A stretch of 64,000 bases of DNA from positions 13,608,333-13,672,332 of the forward strand of contig NC_133293.1 in assembly GCF_005239225.2 (NCBI RefSeq), read 5' to 3'. Under the pieces are notes generated by a model. It was not told where the DNA came from. It worked only from the letters and a program-made list of their open reading frames with translations, and ran no database searches. The stretch's first letter is position 1; each line of letters opens with the position of its first letter. The DNA is from Populus alba (lineage: Eukaryota; Streptophyta; Magnoliopsida; Malpighiales; Salicaceae). A program made the position numbers and the translations under genes. Positions 47,923 through 60,004 of this stretch are shown piece by piece.

Positions 47923-50900
47923 AGCACCAGATTAAATGAGCTGAGCATGCAGGTGTGCTAGCTAAATAAGCTTCATGAGATCATGCATGGTGAAGCAATT
48001 TTGACGACTCAAACGGATAGCAAATCACTTTTACATGCTCTTCTTTTGCTACCAATTAGCGTGTATATATGCATATGTGTGTGTGTTGGGATAATTTAGT
48101 TTTTTTTTTCTTGAAAAAATCCGAAAGACTCTCCCTCGATCTATTGTTAAGTGGTTGTATGGGTGGGGGTGTTTTTATGTAGGAAAAGGGCATATATATA
48201 TCAGGGACATACATTTTACCTTGGCTAATTTGGCGAGACATGTGTATAGATGATTTTCTCAAAATCCATGAAATTAATATATCGGATTTTAATGAAATGA
48301 AATAAACAAAATATTTCACTTCTTTTCTTCTTGTAGCACTGATTAATTAATATCAAGAACGTACTTTCTACGTACTACATAACATTTTGTTATTCAGACC
48401 TATTCTCGTTAAGAAGATGTATTCATGGTTATAAGACTTTGATTCGGCAGGTCCATCTAGCCCATGACTCAGATAAACCGGTGAAATTAGATTTTGATTT
48501 CTTAAAAAATAACTTCAATTAATATTATTATGTTAAAAAAAAATAGGGTTTTTTCACTACCTAAATCTAGGCCAAACCTTGAATCGACAGGTTAACGTAC
48601 GGGTTGATTGTTGCGCCCGGCTAGGTCTTATAATTGTGATATTATGATTTATTTAAGATATTATATCTCTTTCCTAATTTAGTCAATTAGGGACAGCTTA
48701 ACATGTTCACCAATGTCACTTAAGTTTTTTTCCACTACGACACTATAACTCCAGTTTTAAACAAACGAGTGCAAGTGAGAATTGCTTGGGGTGGGATTAC
48801 TAGCAATTTGAAATATTGGTTATAGCTATGGGCTCTCTGTGATATAGAGATTCAGTTATATTAAATTGTATGGTTTAAATTAAAAACCAAAATGAATAAA
48901 AGTTACTGGGATTTGAATTTCGAAATATGGTTGGTCACAGTCAAACTTGACCAAAATATTCTTCATCAATCAATCCACACCATTTGTCTCTCTTGTGCTA
49001 ATAATTTTGACTTTAACGGGAAAATAGCGGAATTGAAAGAAGAGACTAACTTTATCTCAAATATAAAATATCAAGAGCCTAATTACCTTTCTTGAAATTG
49101 CAGGGTTTAATGTGACGAAAAAAAATCAACGTAGACTACAGATACCATGAGATAATAGCTTGTTCTCCTCATTTGAAGTTATGTTTTTCATGATTAATTT
49201 ATATGATGAACTCGTTTTTTTTATTTGTTTTTTCTTACTTACCTCTTATGCTTTAAGGTATTTGGCATTGAATTATTGATCAATTTTATAAGATAGAGTT
49301 TTAGTTTATTATTAAAAAAATTGAGAGGTGAAGGAACAACATTAACATAGAGAAAGAAACATAGCCCTTTTCCATGAAAGTTATGCAAAACTTTGATTTG
49401 ATCCCTCAAGTTTTTTTTTTCATTATTAATATCTTTTTTTAGTTTTTTATGTTTTGGTACTTCAACTTCAACTTTTTCACATTTCAATCTCTCGAGGTTG
49501 GGATAAGAGATAAGAGAGTTCCTAGAAATTTTGAAGAGAGAAAGCTCTCGAGTGGACAAAATTTAACTACCAATAATTTTGATTTTGATAGTTATGAATT
49601 TATTTTTAAAAGAGTAACTCAATTGAGATACTTTCAAACTTTAATGATATTACATTCAGGGTTTAGAAAAACCAAGAGATTAGTTAAAACTCACACCTAA
49701 AAGCCAAGAGATTAGTTAAATTATTTGACATGTCAAGCATATTGTAAGACTTAATCTTGTGTGCTTGGTGTCATAAGTCACATAAAAATAATCAAAATAT
49801 TATGTTTTTTTTTTATTTACAACTGCTTTGCATGTTTTTATTTTAATAATCATGCTTTTGATAAAAAGAAGAAAAAAAAAACATGTCATGCATGCATTCA
49901 TGGATGGGCATAAATCCAAAACTCAAACCTAAAAGCCAAAACACACAATTCTTAAGATTAAAGTGATTCACTAAATTGTTTGACATGTCAAACATACTGT
50001 AACTCCGTGATTGACTAATTTTGAGTGAATAGTGTCATTTGCCATGTTATGGAATATATATTTTATTATTGCCAACCTGACAAATCCTTGTAAACCTGGT
50101 TACTAATATATATATATATATTATTAGTGCCAATTCTTTCCTTCCTCTTTTTTGTTTCACGATCCTTTTTAGCCCTTTTATTTTACATATTTTTTCCTCA
50201 CTGGTTTATTGGATTTGAGGCTAAATCATTATCCGTTCCTTCTATTGCAAAGAATCGCGGATTTGAAGGCTCATCTGCAACGGGTCTTTGAGATATTGCA
50301 CAGAACACTTCATAGCTGCTAACTCCATATCAAGAACTCGGTGGCTCATGTAATTTATAGCTCCTAATAAAGTATTCGGTAACAAATGCATGTATGAAGC
50401 CAACATGATATTACAGCTATTATTAATCATAATTTGGCAAAAATGATAGGGACATGATTCTGCCCTTAAATTGAACGAAGCCACGGTCCCCATCTACTTT
50501 TTATAGCTTGGTTGTGCCTCCCTGCACTTTAAGAGGGCGAGGGCGTAATGATGTGGTCGAATTTGATACATCAGTAATAGTAATTTACACTACACACGCA
50601 TGCACTTGGTGCTCCTTTTAAAACAACCAAGGGATTTTTGGCCTTGAAACTAACGCTGTAAACAAGGGTCTTTTCTTTTCTTATTCATTCTTTCATGGCT
50701 CTTAAAGATCGCGTTTGTCTCCAATCCCATAAAATTGCAAGTTTGTCGTCTCGGTACTTCGACATCCTTGACCTGATGCAAATGTGTCCAGGTGTATATA
50801 GAGAGAGAGACAGACAGGTTCCATCACTGTAATAGAGGTGATCCAGGGCTGTCATCTGATCTTACATATTTTATGTTAGAAAGATCAATAGATAACCTGG

Positions 50901-52473
50901 CTAGTAGAGTGGCCCATCCCTGACTAGCTTGCTAGGAGTGTAAGGCTCTCTGTATGCATCGTGTCTGGATTGGTTGTCACGCTCTCTTAATTATCTGTAC
51001 TCCCTGGTCCCTACTTGATTCAGAATTGCAACCATACATCCAGCACACATGGTTAATTTTGATGGCAGTACTCAGAATGTCCTTGCATAATATAAGGAGA
51101 CTGGTTTTATCAGTTCAAACTTTACATAAACACAAAGTCTCTGGTTAATCTTTTTACCAGTTTCTCCGTTCAGATATGGACCACCATGGCTTTATAACTT
51201 TGGACCTGGTGGTCATTTGTTTTATGGGTTGATCTTTACAGCCCAAAACACGACTCGTGATGGTGAAGATGTGGTCCACTTACACATGAGCATCTAGGCC
51301 ACGCTCGTCTGCAACCAAAGGCCAAACTGGGAATTTAATAGAAGGGCCCATCTCACCTGAGTCCCTTTCAAAACCCACCCTTCCAAGTTCGTCTTTTCTA
51401 AACCACCCTGGTGGTCATAGATGGGGGACTCTGCATTATTTCCACAAGTAGCAGTTTCATAAGATTCGTATATCATTTTCAATGGTGATTTTATTCTCAT
51501 ATCCTTGACGGTTCTTTCTGAAAAATCCCTAGAAAATATTAACGTTCCTCTTCAACTGAATACAACAAAGTTGAAAAACGGCTGTGTATAGATGGATCAG
51601 TTACCCTATTATTAACTATTCAATATTCATTTTCAGAAATAACATAAAAACTTAAGGCTATCTAGCTTTCTTGCGGTCATAAGTACTTATCCACCCTGGT
51701 CAACAAAAAAGCATTACGGTTATGTACTTAATTTCCATTTAAAAAAAAAAATCCATTAAAAAATTATTATTACTGAATATTCATGAGCATATTTTTAATT
51801 TTATTTTTTATATATGAGATATATAATTGTCATATACAAGTTTCAACGCTAGCGGCTAGTTTATAAAGACAATATAGAACCACATAGAAAGACAGACCCT
51901 AAAAAATCTGATACATGTCGAAGCAGCACCGTTTTAACTTCAACCCCATTCTAAATCCTCGCCTGTTCTCTTTAATTGGGTTTTTCTCCCGTATCTAAAA
52001 TGTTCGGCCACACGTGTTTATGTCATGCACGCGTTGGCTAGCTCGTTTCCAAGCCTAGCACATGGGCCTGCCTGGTATAGTTAAGTCTGATGTCGGTCCA
52101 TACTTCCTAAATACATTTTCATGTTGTTCTATGAAAAATCCAACAGACCCATCATCTGAAATTTTTCCAAAATCCACCAATTTTTACTTTTTATTGAATC
52201 ACATATAAAAAATTAAACATCTTGGATATTCAAGTAGTTTTTGTTTTTCTACACTGACCTTGGTATATATTACATTTCAAATTTTAGTTTTGTAGGAACT
52301 AAAATAATATGCTTTTTTATTAACAGAAATACATAGCATCAAAATATACCCCCGGCTTTAAAGGGATAGCAAAAGTTAGTAAGAAGGAGAGGACACAGCC
52401 TCAGTAATATACATAAGAGGGGATCGTGATGATGTGCACAATCGAACTTGCAGCGAGCTAGAGTAGTTAATAT
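47923..52473. other. Intergenic region between the LBD and COL genes
   Basis: No gene is supported. The two genes point towards each other, so both 3' ends lie here. There is a diverged duplication in which CCTAAAAGCCAA and TTTGACATGTCAA each occur twice (49688-49748 and 49920-50002). A minus-strand open frame at 50242-50493 reads like protein in places but has no recognisable domain. Confidence 0.5.
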
Positions 52474-54318
52474 TTATTTTCCGGCGAAGGTTGTCCTTTT
52501 AACGAACCTCCCTTTCATCCTGGGCCTCTTCTCTGCATTCAATTTCCTGACCTCGTATCTTATTTTCTTGGAGAACAGTCTTGTTCTCCGCTTCTCTCTG
52601 TACCTGGATACTCTAGCTTCTCGCCCTCCGTCCACCAAAGCTGCAGGGTGTGCCCCTAATCCATTCACGTCTCCGTAAGGGTGATGAAGTTGGGCTCCGC
52701 AAATATCCTGAAAAATCCCCATGCAGTGTCTTAAATTAGGGAAAATATTACAATTGTCGCTCAGTGATCAGCTAATTCAAAGTTCGAATCCCGTTATGCA
52801 AGAAAATGTGAAGAAAGAAAGATTAATCCAACATTGGAAGTGAGAGATTGCTAAATAAATCTGGTTTCCATTCTAGATTTGAACCAACTAATCACAATGA
52901 CCATGGTCATACGATAAGAACAATATTAAGGTGGAAAACGATTATGTTTTTTAATATAAATTCTAAATTGTTATGTTCCTTTGAAATTGGTTCATTATCA
53001 TATGGATAAACTGAATTCACCTTATTAAGAATTTCTTCATTTAGAAAAAGAAGATCTTTTCTATATATTTTTCCAAAAACGGAAACATATAAAATAAACT
53101 ACAAAATCTATAATTAAATAATGAACAAAAATACACGTACTTTGAACACAGGATCCTATTTTAGTGAGTAAAAAATGAAACAAATTACCAGCGATGAAAA
53201 TAAAAAAATCTTACCATGCAGGCAGGCCAACATTCATCAGCGTCGAAATCGGGCCTGTAACCATTAGTCCAGGGAGACCCCTGGCTTGCCCAAGCAGTCA
53301 TGACAGCGTCAAAATCCAGACTCAGCAGTGTTCTCCTCTTCTTCTTTGCACCACCATCATCTTCATATTCTCCATCACTGTTGTTCAAGTCTCCCTCTTC
53401 AATCCCTACCTTCTCATCTTCCTCTACACAAGCTACTGGGGAGCCATAGTCAAAGCTCAACTCAAAAGGCGGATCTTTTGCCATATCAATCTCAATATCA
53501 GCATGACATTCCCTAACAGCTTTTTCTTCCATGTCTGCATCCTCCTCCTCTTCAACCTTCACCTTTCCATTGCCTAAAGGACACCCTTTCACCCCCAACT
53601 CGTTTTCTTCTTTACAGTCCATAAGTCCCAGCTCCTCCATCCCAAAAGACTCATTTTCAAGACCCCTACCAAGCAAACTCTCCATATCAGCTGCAAACTC
53701 TGCAAGATCCATATCAGATGGTAGAAATCCATGCAAACTCTCAACATCCTTCCCTTCACTACCTCCTAACAAAATCTTTGATTCGGTTCCACTAGAATCA
53801 GCAGCTCTCTGATCAGTATCAGTACCACCGGCTGGTACTACTGCTCCCGCTTCATTCGAGACTGCTGTTGAAGTGCATAATTCAGCAGCGAAAGGGTCAA
53901 AGATTGGAACCCTATACAGCAGATGCTCTTCTTCATTTTCTTCATGCGATATCTCATCAGAACCCACTTCAGGCACTAGTGGAATCGGAATATTCCTTGT
54001 CGTCTCTTCAATTTTTGATTGAGACACTGGCTTGCCATGTCTTGGTGTCCTGGCTTTTCTAGTGAACCCTCCATGCCACGATGGCATATAATTCTCTTTC
54101 GAACCTGCGTCCGAAGATTTAAGCGATGCGGACTTTAAGCGAACCCTTTCATGTCTACGTGCTAATAGATTCGCAGAGTGAACTGAAGAGTCGCAGGCTT
54201 GGCAAAGAAATGCATCATCGGCTGCACAGTACCATCTAGCACGTTTTTTTATACAACTATCGCAGGCTCTGGCAGTTCTGCCACCAACAGCGTTGGCCAA
54301 ACTTTTGCTGCAAATCAT
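52474..54318 (-). CDS. CONSTANS-like protein with one B-box and a CCT domain (COL6/COL16-like)
   Basis: Exon 1 is 54318-53215 and exon 2 is 52707-52474, giving 445 residues. The splice joins GCCTGCATG|GTAAGA to TTTTTCAG|GATATT. The single B-box covers about residues 16-60, with zinc ligands C19, C22, C31, C39, C42, H47 and H56 visible. There is no second B-box, which places it with COL6, COL7, COL8 and COL16. A long acidic middle ([30 protein letters not shown]) is likely an activation or interaction region. The CCT domain lies at about 397-439 ([40 protein letters not shown]), used for nuclear entry, DNA binding through NF-Y and partner binding. Relatives act in light response, flowering time, branching and chlorophyll levels. 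The specific role here is unknown. Confidence 0.94.
52748..52870 (+). mobile_element. Possible SINE head in the COL intron
   Basis: TGTCGCTCAGTGATCAGC resembles a tRNA-type box A and AAGTTCGAATCCC a box B, spaced as in SINEs. No clear target duplication or A-tail was found. It lies inside the 507-base intron between the B-box and CCT exons, antisense to the gene. Confidence 0.4.
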
Positions 54319-54969
54319 GAGGCTGTGTTTTTATTCAAGAAACAAAGTTTGAAGCCAAAAACAAGGGAGAATGAAAAAATGAAATCAACAAAACTAGGGA
54401 ATCGAGCAAGCAAAAGGGTTCCCAGAAATTAATCATTGGGTCATTGTGATTTTTATTTTGTGTTTTTTCAGTTCTTGGATCTCACAGTGGCTCAATAATT
54501 TGAGTATATTAGAGGGTGTGACCCACAAGGAGCGCTTTTGTAATCCAGTTAGCAGGATGGGGCTCGCCCTTTATTTATTTTGGATTCACTTTTCGGGAGT
54601 TTTCCACATAGAAAGTCGTTTGCACTTTTAGGACCACAACAACAAGGCCTTATCTGCTTTTTTATTGGTTGAGTCTAAAGATTATCCTATTTTATGAGTT
54701 CTAATTGGCTGCCAATCATGTCAAGGGATTTTCGGTGGGGTCAGGAGAGGTGGCCAGGATGAGATTGAGTCTTCCAGAGCGCATCTCCTGCTCTCTCTTC
54801 CCTCTTCGCCCAACAACTGGAACGTGAAGGACACCCTTTTGTCGGCATGTTTCCCTGCTCCATGTTATAATAATTGCTTGAATATCAGATAAATGAAAAA
54901 AAAATTATACAACATAAAAAAAAAAAGTGAGAAGTTTTGTTGTACTTTACTGGAGCAAAGATTTAGAGA

Positions 54970-55013
<44 letters not shown>

Positions 55014-56198
55014 GTATATTTTTTTAATCTTTCAACAAATATAATGAGGATAATTAATACTTTAAAGACAATAATCTTGTTGCCTCAAAATCTTCTTGTA
55101 CCCTAACACATTATATACTGTTCATTAAACTGTAATGCTAAATAAAAATAAACTTGAGGGTAATGCTAAATAAACTGTTTCGGACTATCGGAATTGAACT
55201 ATTTTAAATATTGTGAGAGTAATGCTAAATAATATATATAGTTGAAAGGAGTTCGTTAAACTGTGAGAAAGTATATGAATATACAACTCTTTATTTGCAA
55301 TGAAAATAATTTTCATGACAATAATTATAAATAATACTCTTATATAAGTCAAAGAATTTGCTATTGGTAAGTTAATTATAGAAAATACGATAACAGAAGT
55401 CCCGCAACGAGGGGGCCTTTGACTAGCTAGAAACTAATTGCCAGGTTTCCTCGTGTATTTGTTCCGGTGCCTATTTATTGTAAGATAATATGTAGTTGCA
55501 AATCCGAACTCCAAAATAAAAAATTATCAATTAGTAAAATAGACATCATGACCACTACTACAAGATAAAAAAAAGATACGAAAAAAAATATATTTATATT
55601 GGAGTTTCAGAAGTCATTATTGTTTGTGTTTCATAGCTTTTATGTTAGAAATTTAGGGATAGCATGTGTTCTGACGATTTGATAAACGGTCTATATGCCA
55701 AAGAAAAAAGGGTGGGTGAATAAATAGATATTTCCACATAGCAAGCATATGACTTTTTATTTTTTTATTATTAATGCCTAATTGTTGTACATTAATGATA
55801 TATAACTGCCAAATTCGAGCTTCATCAATTTATATTTTTCTAGGAGAGAGTCTCATTGAGCTAAATTTGTAGCTCCACGTGTGATCACAAACTACAAAAC
55901 ATGTCAGTTAAAAATTTATAATCGTGCAAAAAAATAATCTAGACAAGCTTGACAAAATTTGCTGCTAGGTAAATATTAAGGGTTTGTTTCGAAGTGTGGT
56001 GAATATTGTTTTTTTAAAATATAATTTACTTGAAAAATATAATAAAATAATATTTTTTATTTTTTTAAATTTATTCTATACACTAGTACATCAAGATGAT
56101 CAATATATATATATATATATATAAACAATTAAAAATATGATTAAACTATAATGTGAAATAAAGCATAATAATAAAAATAATGGATAACAATGATGTAT

Positions 56199-56236
<38 letters not shown>

Positions 56237-58480
56237 AATTAAAAATATGATTAAACTATAATGTGAAATAGAGCATAATAATAAAAATAATGGATAACAA
56301 TGATGTGGTGGCATTGTAATTCAAATCCATCCTACATAAAATCACAGAGGATAAAGAGGCTAGGGGGAACTTGGACATATTCCTTGCCTTTAAATTGACT
56401 TACATGTAGCCATCCCTGTCCTTATCTCTTTCTCAGATCATATATGAATACAAGCTCTCATAAATTTGAAGTTTTTAACTCTTGCTCACAAAATTGACTG
56501 CAATTCCGATGGAATAACGACACCTATATAAGAAGAAAAGGATCTCTTAAATTTATTCAAGCTAAGGAGAGAAGGAACGTGTGACAGGGTTTGTATTATC
56601 CTGAGGTGATAAGTATCACATATGTGTTATTTAATTTTATATAATTTCGTAGGAAGGTTGGCCTACAAAGACTTCTCAAATTTTATCTGTCAGTTACTAA
56701 GACTAATCTTGATTTAGTCTTTCCCAATATTCAACATTTTAAGCAATTAGATAACGTTTGATGTTTTATGGTAGCTTCTGCTTTACTGGTTAACAAAATA
56801 TTTTTTTGTTTTTTCACCGTACTCCATATATAATTGTATTTTAAATTTTAATTTTATATAAACTAAAATAGTATATTTTTCATAAAAGCCTGTTTTTTTT
56901 TATTGTAAAAATTTATCTTATAGTAGTTTTATTCAAATATATATTTTTATTTTTTTATTTTTAAAAAACAGCAGCTAAAAATATATATATTTTTATTTTT
57001 TTAAACCATAATAATAAAAATTACTACTATACAAAACAAACAATATAAAATAAAGTTTTCCTGTCTTCCCATGTAAAGATGCCTTTTTTCTAACTTAGAT
57101 CAGTTCAGCTGTTGCTATTAGAAAAAATAAAGTCTTAGAAATAACGTTTTGATGAGAAAAGGGAGAATTTTACAACAAGTTAGGAGTTTTAAACATAAAG
57201 TTCCCATGAAAAAATGCAGTATTTTACATAAAGTTTGAGTGTTTGGTTGTTGTTGCTGTTAAATTTATGTTTTGCTTAAAAGAAATTAATAAAAAATATA
57301 TAACGTCTCAAAGAGATTTATAACGGATTCTTTTTTAAATTATTTTTTATTTTTTAAAATTTCTTTTAAATATTAATTTATTAAAATGATTTACAAATAT
57401 AAATAAAATAAAATATTTTTTTAAAAAACCACGTTTTCAACGAAGTATCAATCACGTCCTTATACAAAAGTTAAATCGACACCAATTTTAAATGACTAGA
57501 CTTCTGACAGGCTGACATGAATAACATAATTATATTGTTTTTTTGTACGTGCAAGGAAGCCATGTCAATATTTAAAAATGGAAGACAGGGAATACGGTTA
57601 TATCATAATTAATGCTCGCGGAGAAAAAATGATAAGAAGGTTAAAAACGAATTTATATACTGATATGACTTCTTTTACGATCCAATAAGAGAAAAGAAAA
57701 GGAGGAAAGGTTCATCATTTTGTTTTTATAGCTTAATTATTATATTTCTCTAGTTCTAGTCCTTCTATTTTATATATTTTCGAATTTATATGCATGTAAA
57801 GTCTGCGTGCTTTATCGTGATTCTTTAGATTTGGGTTAATGGCCACGGGTCGCATTTTCATACCTAACTCCTAGGAAATCCTTGTGACCAAAATTCCAAA
57901 TGAAGGCCCAATCATCAACCTACAAGAGGGAAGCAACCTTACTCCATGTTGCGTAAATTTAAACCTTAAACTTAATCTAGATGTTCAAAATTGTACTTAT
58001 ACAAAGTTATCCTTCTGGAGAGTACGATTTAATAGGTGTATTATATATATAATTAAATAAATTAAGCAGTCATTAAATAAAATCCTATCATTCAACAATC
58101 CCCAACTTCAAAAAATCTAGTTTTAATACTTTTTAATAAACAAAGCAAGCTTCGCAGCTGCATGTTTATATAAAATTTAGACTTTGTTATGTGTTACCTG
58201 TAAAAAATTACTTCTAAACCTGGATCATAATTCAAGAAATTATTTACAAAAAAAATGACTCAAAATTAACTTATAACTTTTCTTTATTTTGAGCTAAAAA
58301 TTAAGAAATAAAAGAAACCTTAGTTTTTTGTACTTGGGCTTAGAAAGCAAGTATTCGGCTCGTCACAATTTAAGCTTCAAATGGAATAAAGTCCAAGAAA
58401 GTTTTTAGGATCCTAAGACCTGGTCCAATCTTATTAGCCCATCTTATTAAGAAAATAAAAGAAAGAGAGAAAGAAAAGAA
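54319..58480. other. Intergenic region upstream of the COL gene, AT-rich
   Basis: The first 500 bases on the minus strand should be leader and promoter of the COL gene. Beyond that lie a TA run (54972-55010), a tandem duplication at 56099-56306, and AT-rich inverted-repeat-like relics at about 55985-56100, 56740-57060 and 57285-57440. No coding exon is supported. Confidence 0.5.
56099..56306 (+). repeat. Tandem duplication of about 100 bp with a TA run
   Basis: Copy 1 (56099-56196) and copy 2 (56197-56306) share ATAAACAATTAAAAATATG and the following 60 bases with a single substitution, AAATAAAGC against AAATAGAGC. They differ mainly in the length of the internal TA run. The near identity points to a recent event. 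Confidence 0.9.
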
Positions 58481-58490
58481 GCAAGGGCAA

Positions 58491-58652
58491 ATGCGTCATC
58501 AAGAAACCCCATCGCATCGGCGCGCGCAGGCAGTTTCGACTTTCGAGAAAACAAGCACTCCTCTCCCTCTCTCGCAGTCGAGGCAGAGACGATTTCAAAG
58601 CTCATTAACACCACCGCCAGCACGGCCACCACCACCACCCTCCTCTCTGTAA
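58491..58652 (+). other. GC-rich exon-like segment, unassigned
   Basis: A balanced, GC-rich island in AT-rich surroundings. On the plus strand it holds a 53-codon frame starting at the ATG at 58491 (MRHQETPSHRRAQ...), rich in Pro and Arg, and ends near a plausible donor AACAAG|TAAGTT. It could be a 5' leader exon of an unrecognised transcript or an untranslated RNA. No domain is visible on either strand and no clear second exon follows. Confidence 0.25.
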
Positions 58653-59383
58653 CAAGTAAGTTGATCGATACTAATCACTAAGTCTTCTACTAGTACATTC
58701 TATCAATTCTTGAAATGGCGTCGTTCATTAGTAGTCGTTGCTTCTCCCTGACTTAGAAATGGATATCCTTGCCTTCAATTTTACTTTTCAATAAATTAAG
58801 TCGTTCGTGTTGTTTCTGATTGATGCTTAAACCATCACCATTTTACTTTTTTTTTTTCTTAATTACTCGGTAATATAATTTGTGCAATTTTTTTTTAATT
58901 GTTATAGGAGTGGGAACTGGCTTATATTCACTCTGAATGGCCTAGAAGGATTCATATAGCGAACCTGACTAGTTCGGGATTAAGACTTTAGAAAGCAGAA
59001 TCAGTAGTATGATTTTCGTGTTCTATGAAAAATAGGAAACTAAATCTTATGATTCATTTTCATGCTTTGAAATTACATAACTGTAACGAGACAAGAAGAA
59101 GGCTCAAAATGTTGCTTGAGTTAAAGAATATACATGGATTTTATTCAAAGCAACTATAGCCTTTCTGGCGTCAAGCACCAGTTTTATTTGTAGTTGAACT
59201 GAGTTAGGTGTCATTTTGACTGTCACTGATTTTGGACCTTCAGTCTGTGGTACATATTCCCAGTGACTGGCCTAAAGAGAGTCACGCCTTGAAACACTTT
59301 AAAGAAAATTTGAGTATTCTTTGACTGCTCAATTGAGTTTGTTTCCGAACGGCGAACTATCTAATTTTTAAACTTACGCAGAG
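58653..59383. other. Stretch without a supported gene
   Basis: AT-rich to balanced DNA. A segment near 58930-58992 (GGATTCATATAG, GTTCGGGATTAAG) recalls the 3' ends of plant RTE-type LINEs, but it is too short and diverged to call. Confidence 0.35.
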
Positions 59384-59768
59384 TTAAGAGTCGGGCAGCC
59401 CAGAGTCCATGGATGTTTTCGCGGAGGGAATCTCCAATGCTTTTGCATGTTCCGTACTGGGTGGTGGCAATGGGACAGTGACGATGTCATGAGGGTGATA
59501 TTTCTGGGTGGACTGCGTTTGAACTACTACGGCTACATAGTCCTTGCTTGTTGCTAACTTGGTGGACTGTAGTGACACTACTACAGCTGTTTCATCTCGG
59601 AAATAACTTCTGCTGATGGTAAAAGATGCAGAAAGCCAGAACTTTTGCTGACACTAAGTTCATCCGCATAGCATTCCATTAAACAGCTCCCTCGCTTTCG
59701 TTTTGAATCTCCTCCAAACAACGCGTTCAATTCGAAAAGGCAATTCTCAAAATCATATTCTGCTTACA
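59384..59768 (-). pseudogene. Coding-like fragments, family not recognised
   Basis: On the minus strand a protein-like frame runs from about 59768 to a TAG at 59581-59583 (EYDFENCLFELNALFGGDSK..., then KRKRGSCLMECYADEL). A second frame (VVSLQSTKLATSKDYVAVVV...), in another phase, overlaps its end and stops at 59384-59386. Composition looks coding, and a frameshift could join them. No domain can be named. They lie just past the 3' end of the homocysteine methyltransferase gene and could be a broken gene, a last exon of an unseen gene, or chance. Confidence 0.25.
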
Positions 59769-60004
59769 GTGGGTGTCAGTCAAAAACTGGGAATGTGTAA
59801 CATATTTAGATGGATCTGACACCTTGTTACTTTTCAAATCCATTGACTACTAAAGCATGCAGTAAAAAATTCAACTAAACAAGGAATATAGAAATACAAA
59901 AGGAGATAAATAAATAATAGCAGGCATCTAATGTTTAATTATGGTGGGAATACAATAAGAAAAATGTGTAGCTATCCTCCAGATACTAAGATTCCGGGCC
60001 AGCC

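Noticed and set aside
50242..50493. 83-codon minus-strand open frame
   Set aside because: Some protein-like composition but no family match, no promoter signal and no conserved motif that I could name.
53194..54062. Plus-strand open frames over the COL gene
   Set aside because: Antisense shadows of exon 1 of the CONSTANS-like gene.
58447..58638. 63-codon minus-strand open frame with a hydrophobic start
   Set aside because: It arises from the antisense of Pro/Arg codons and CT runs; no further support.
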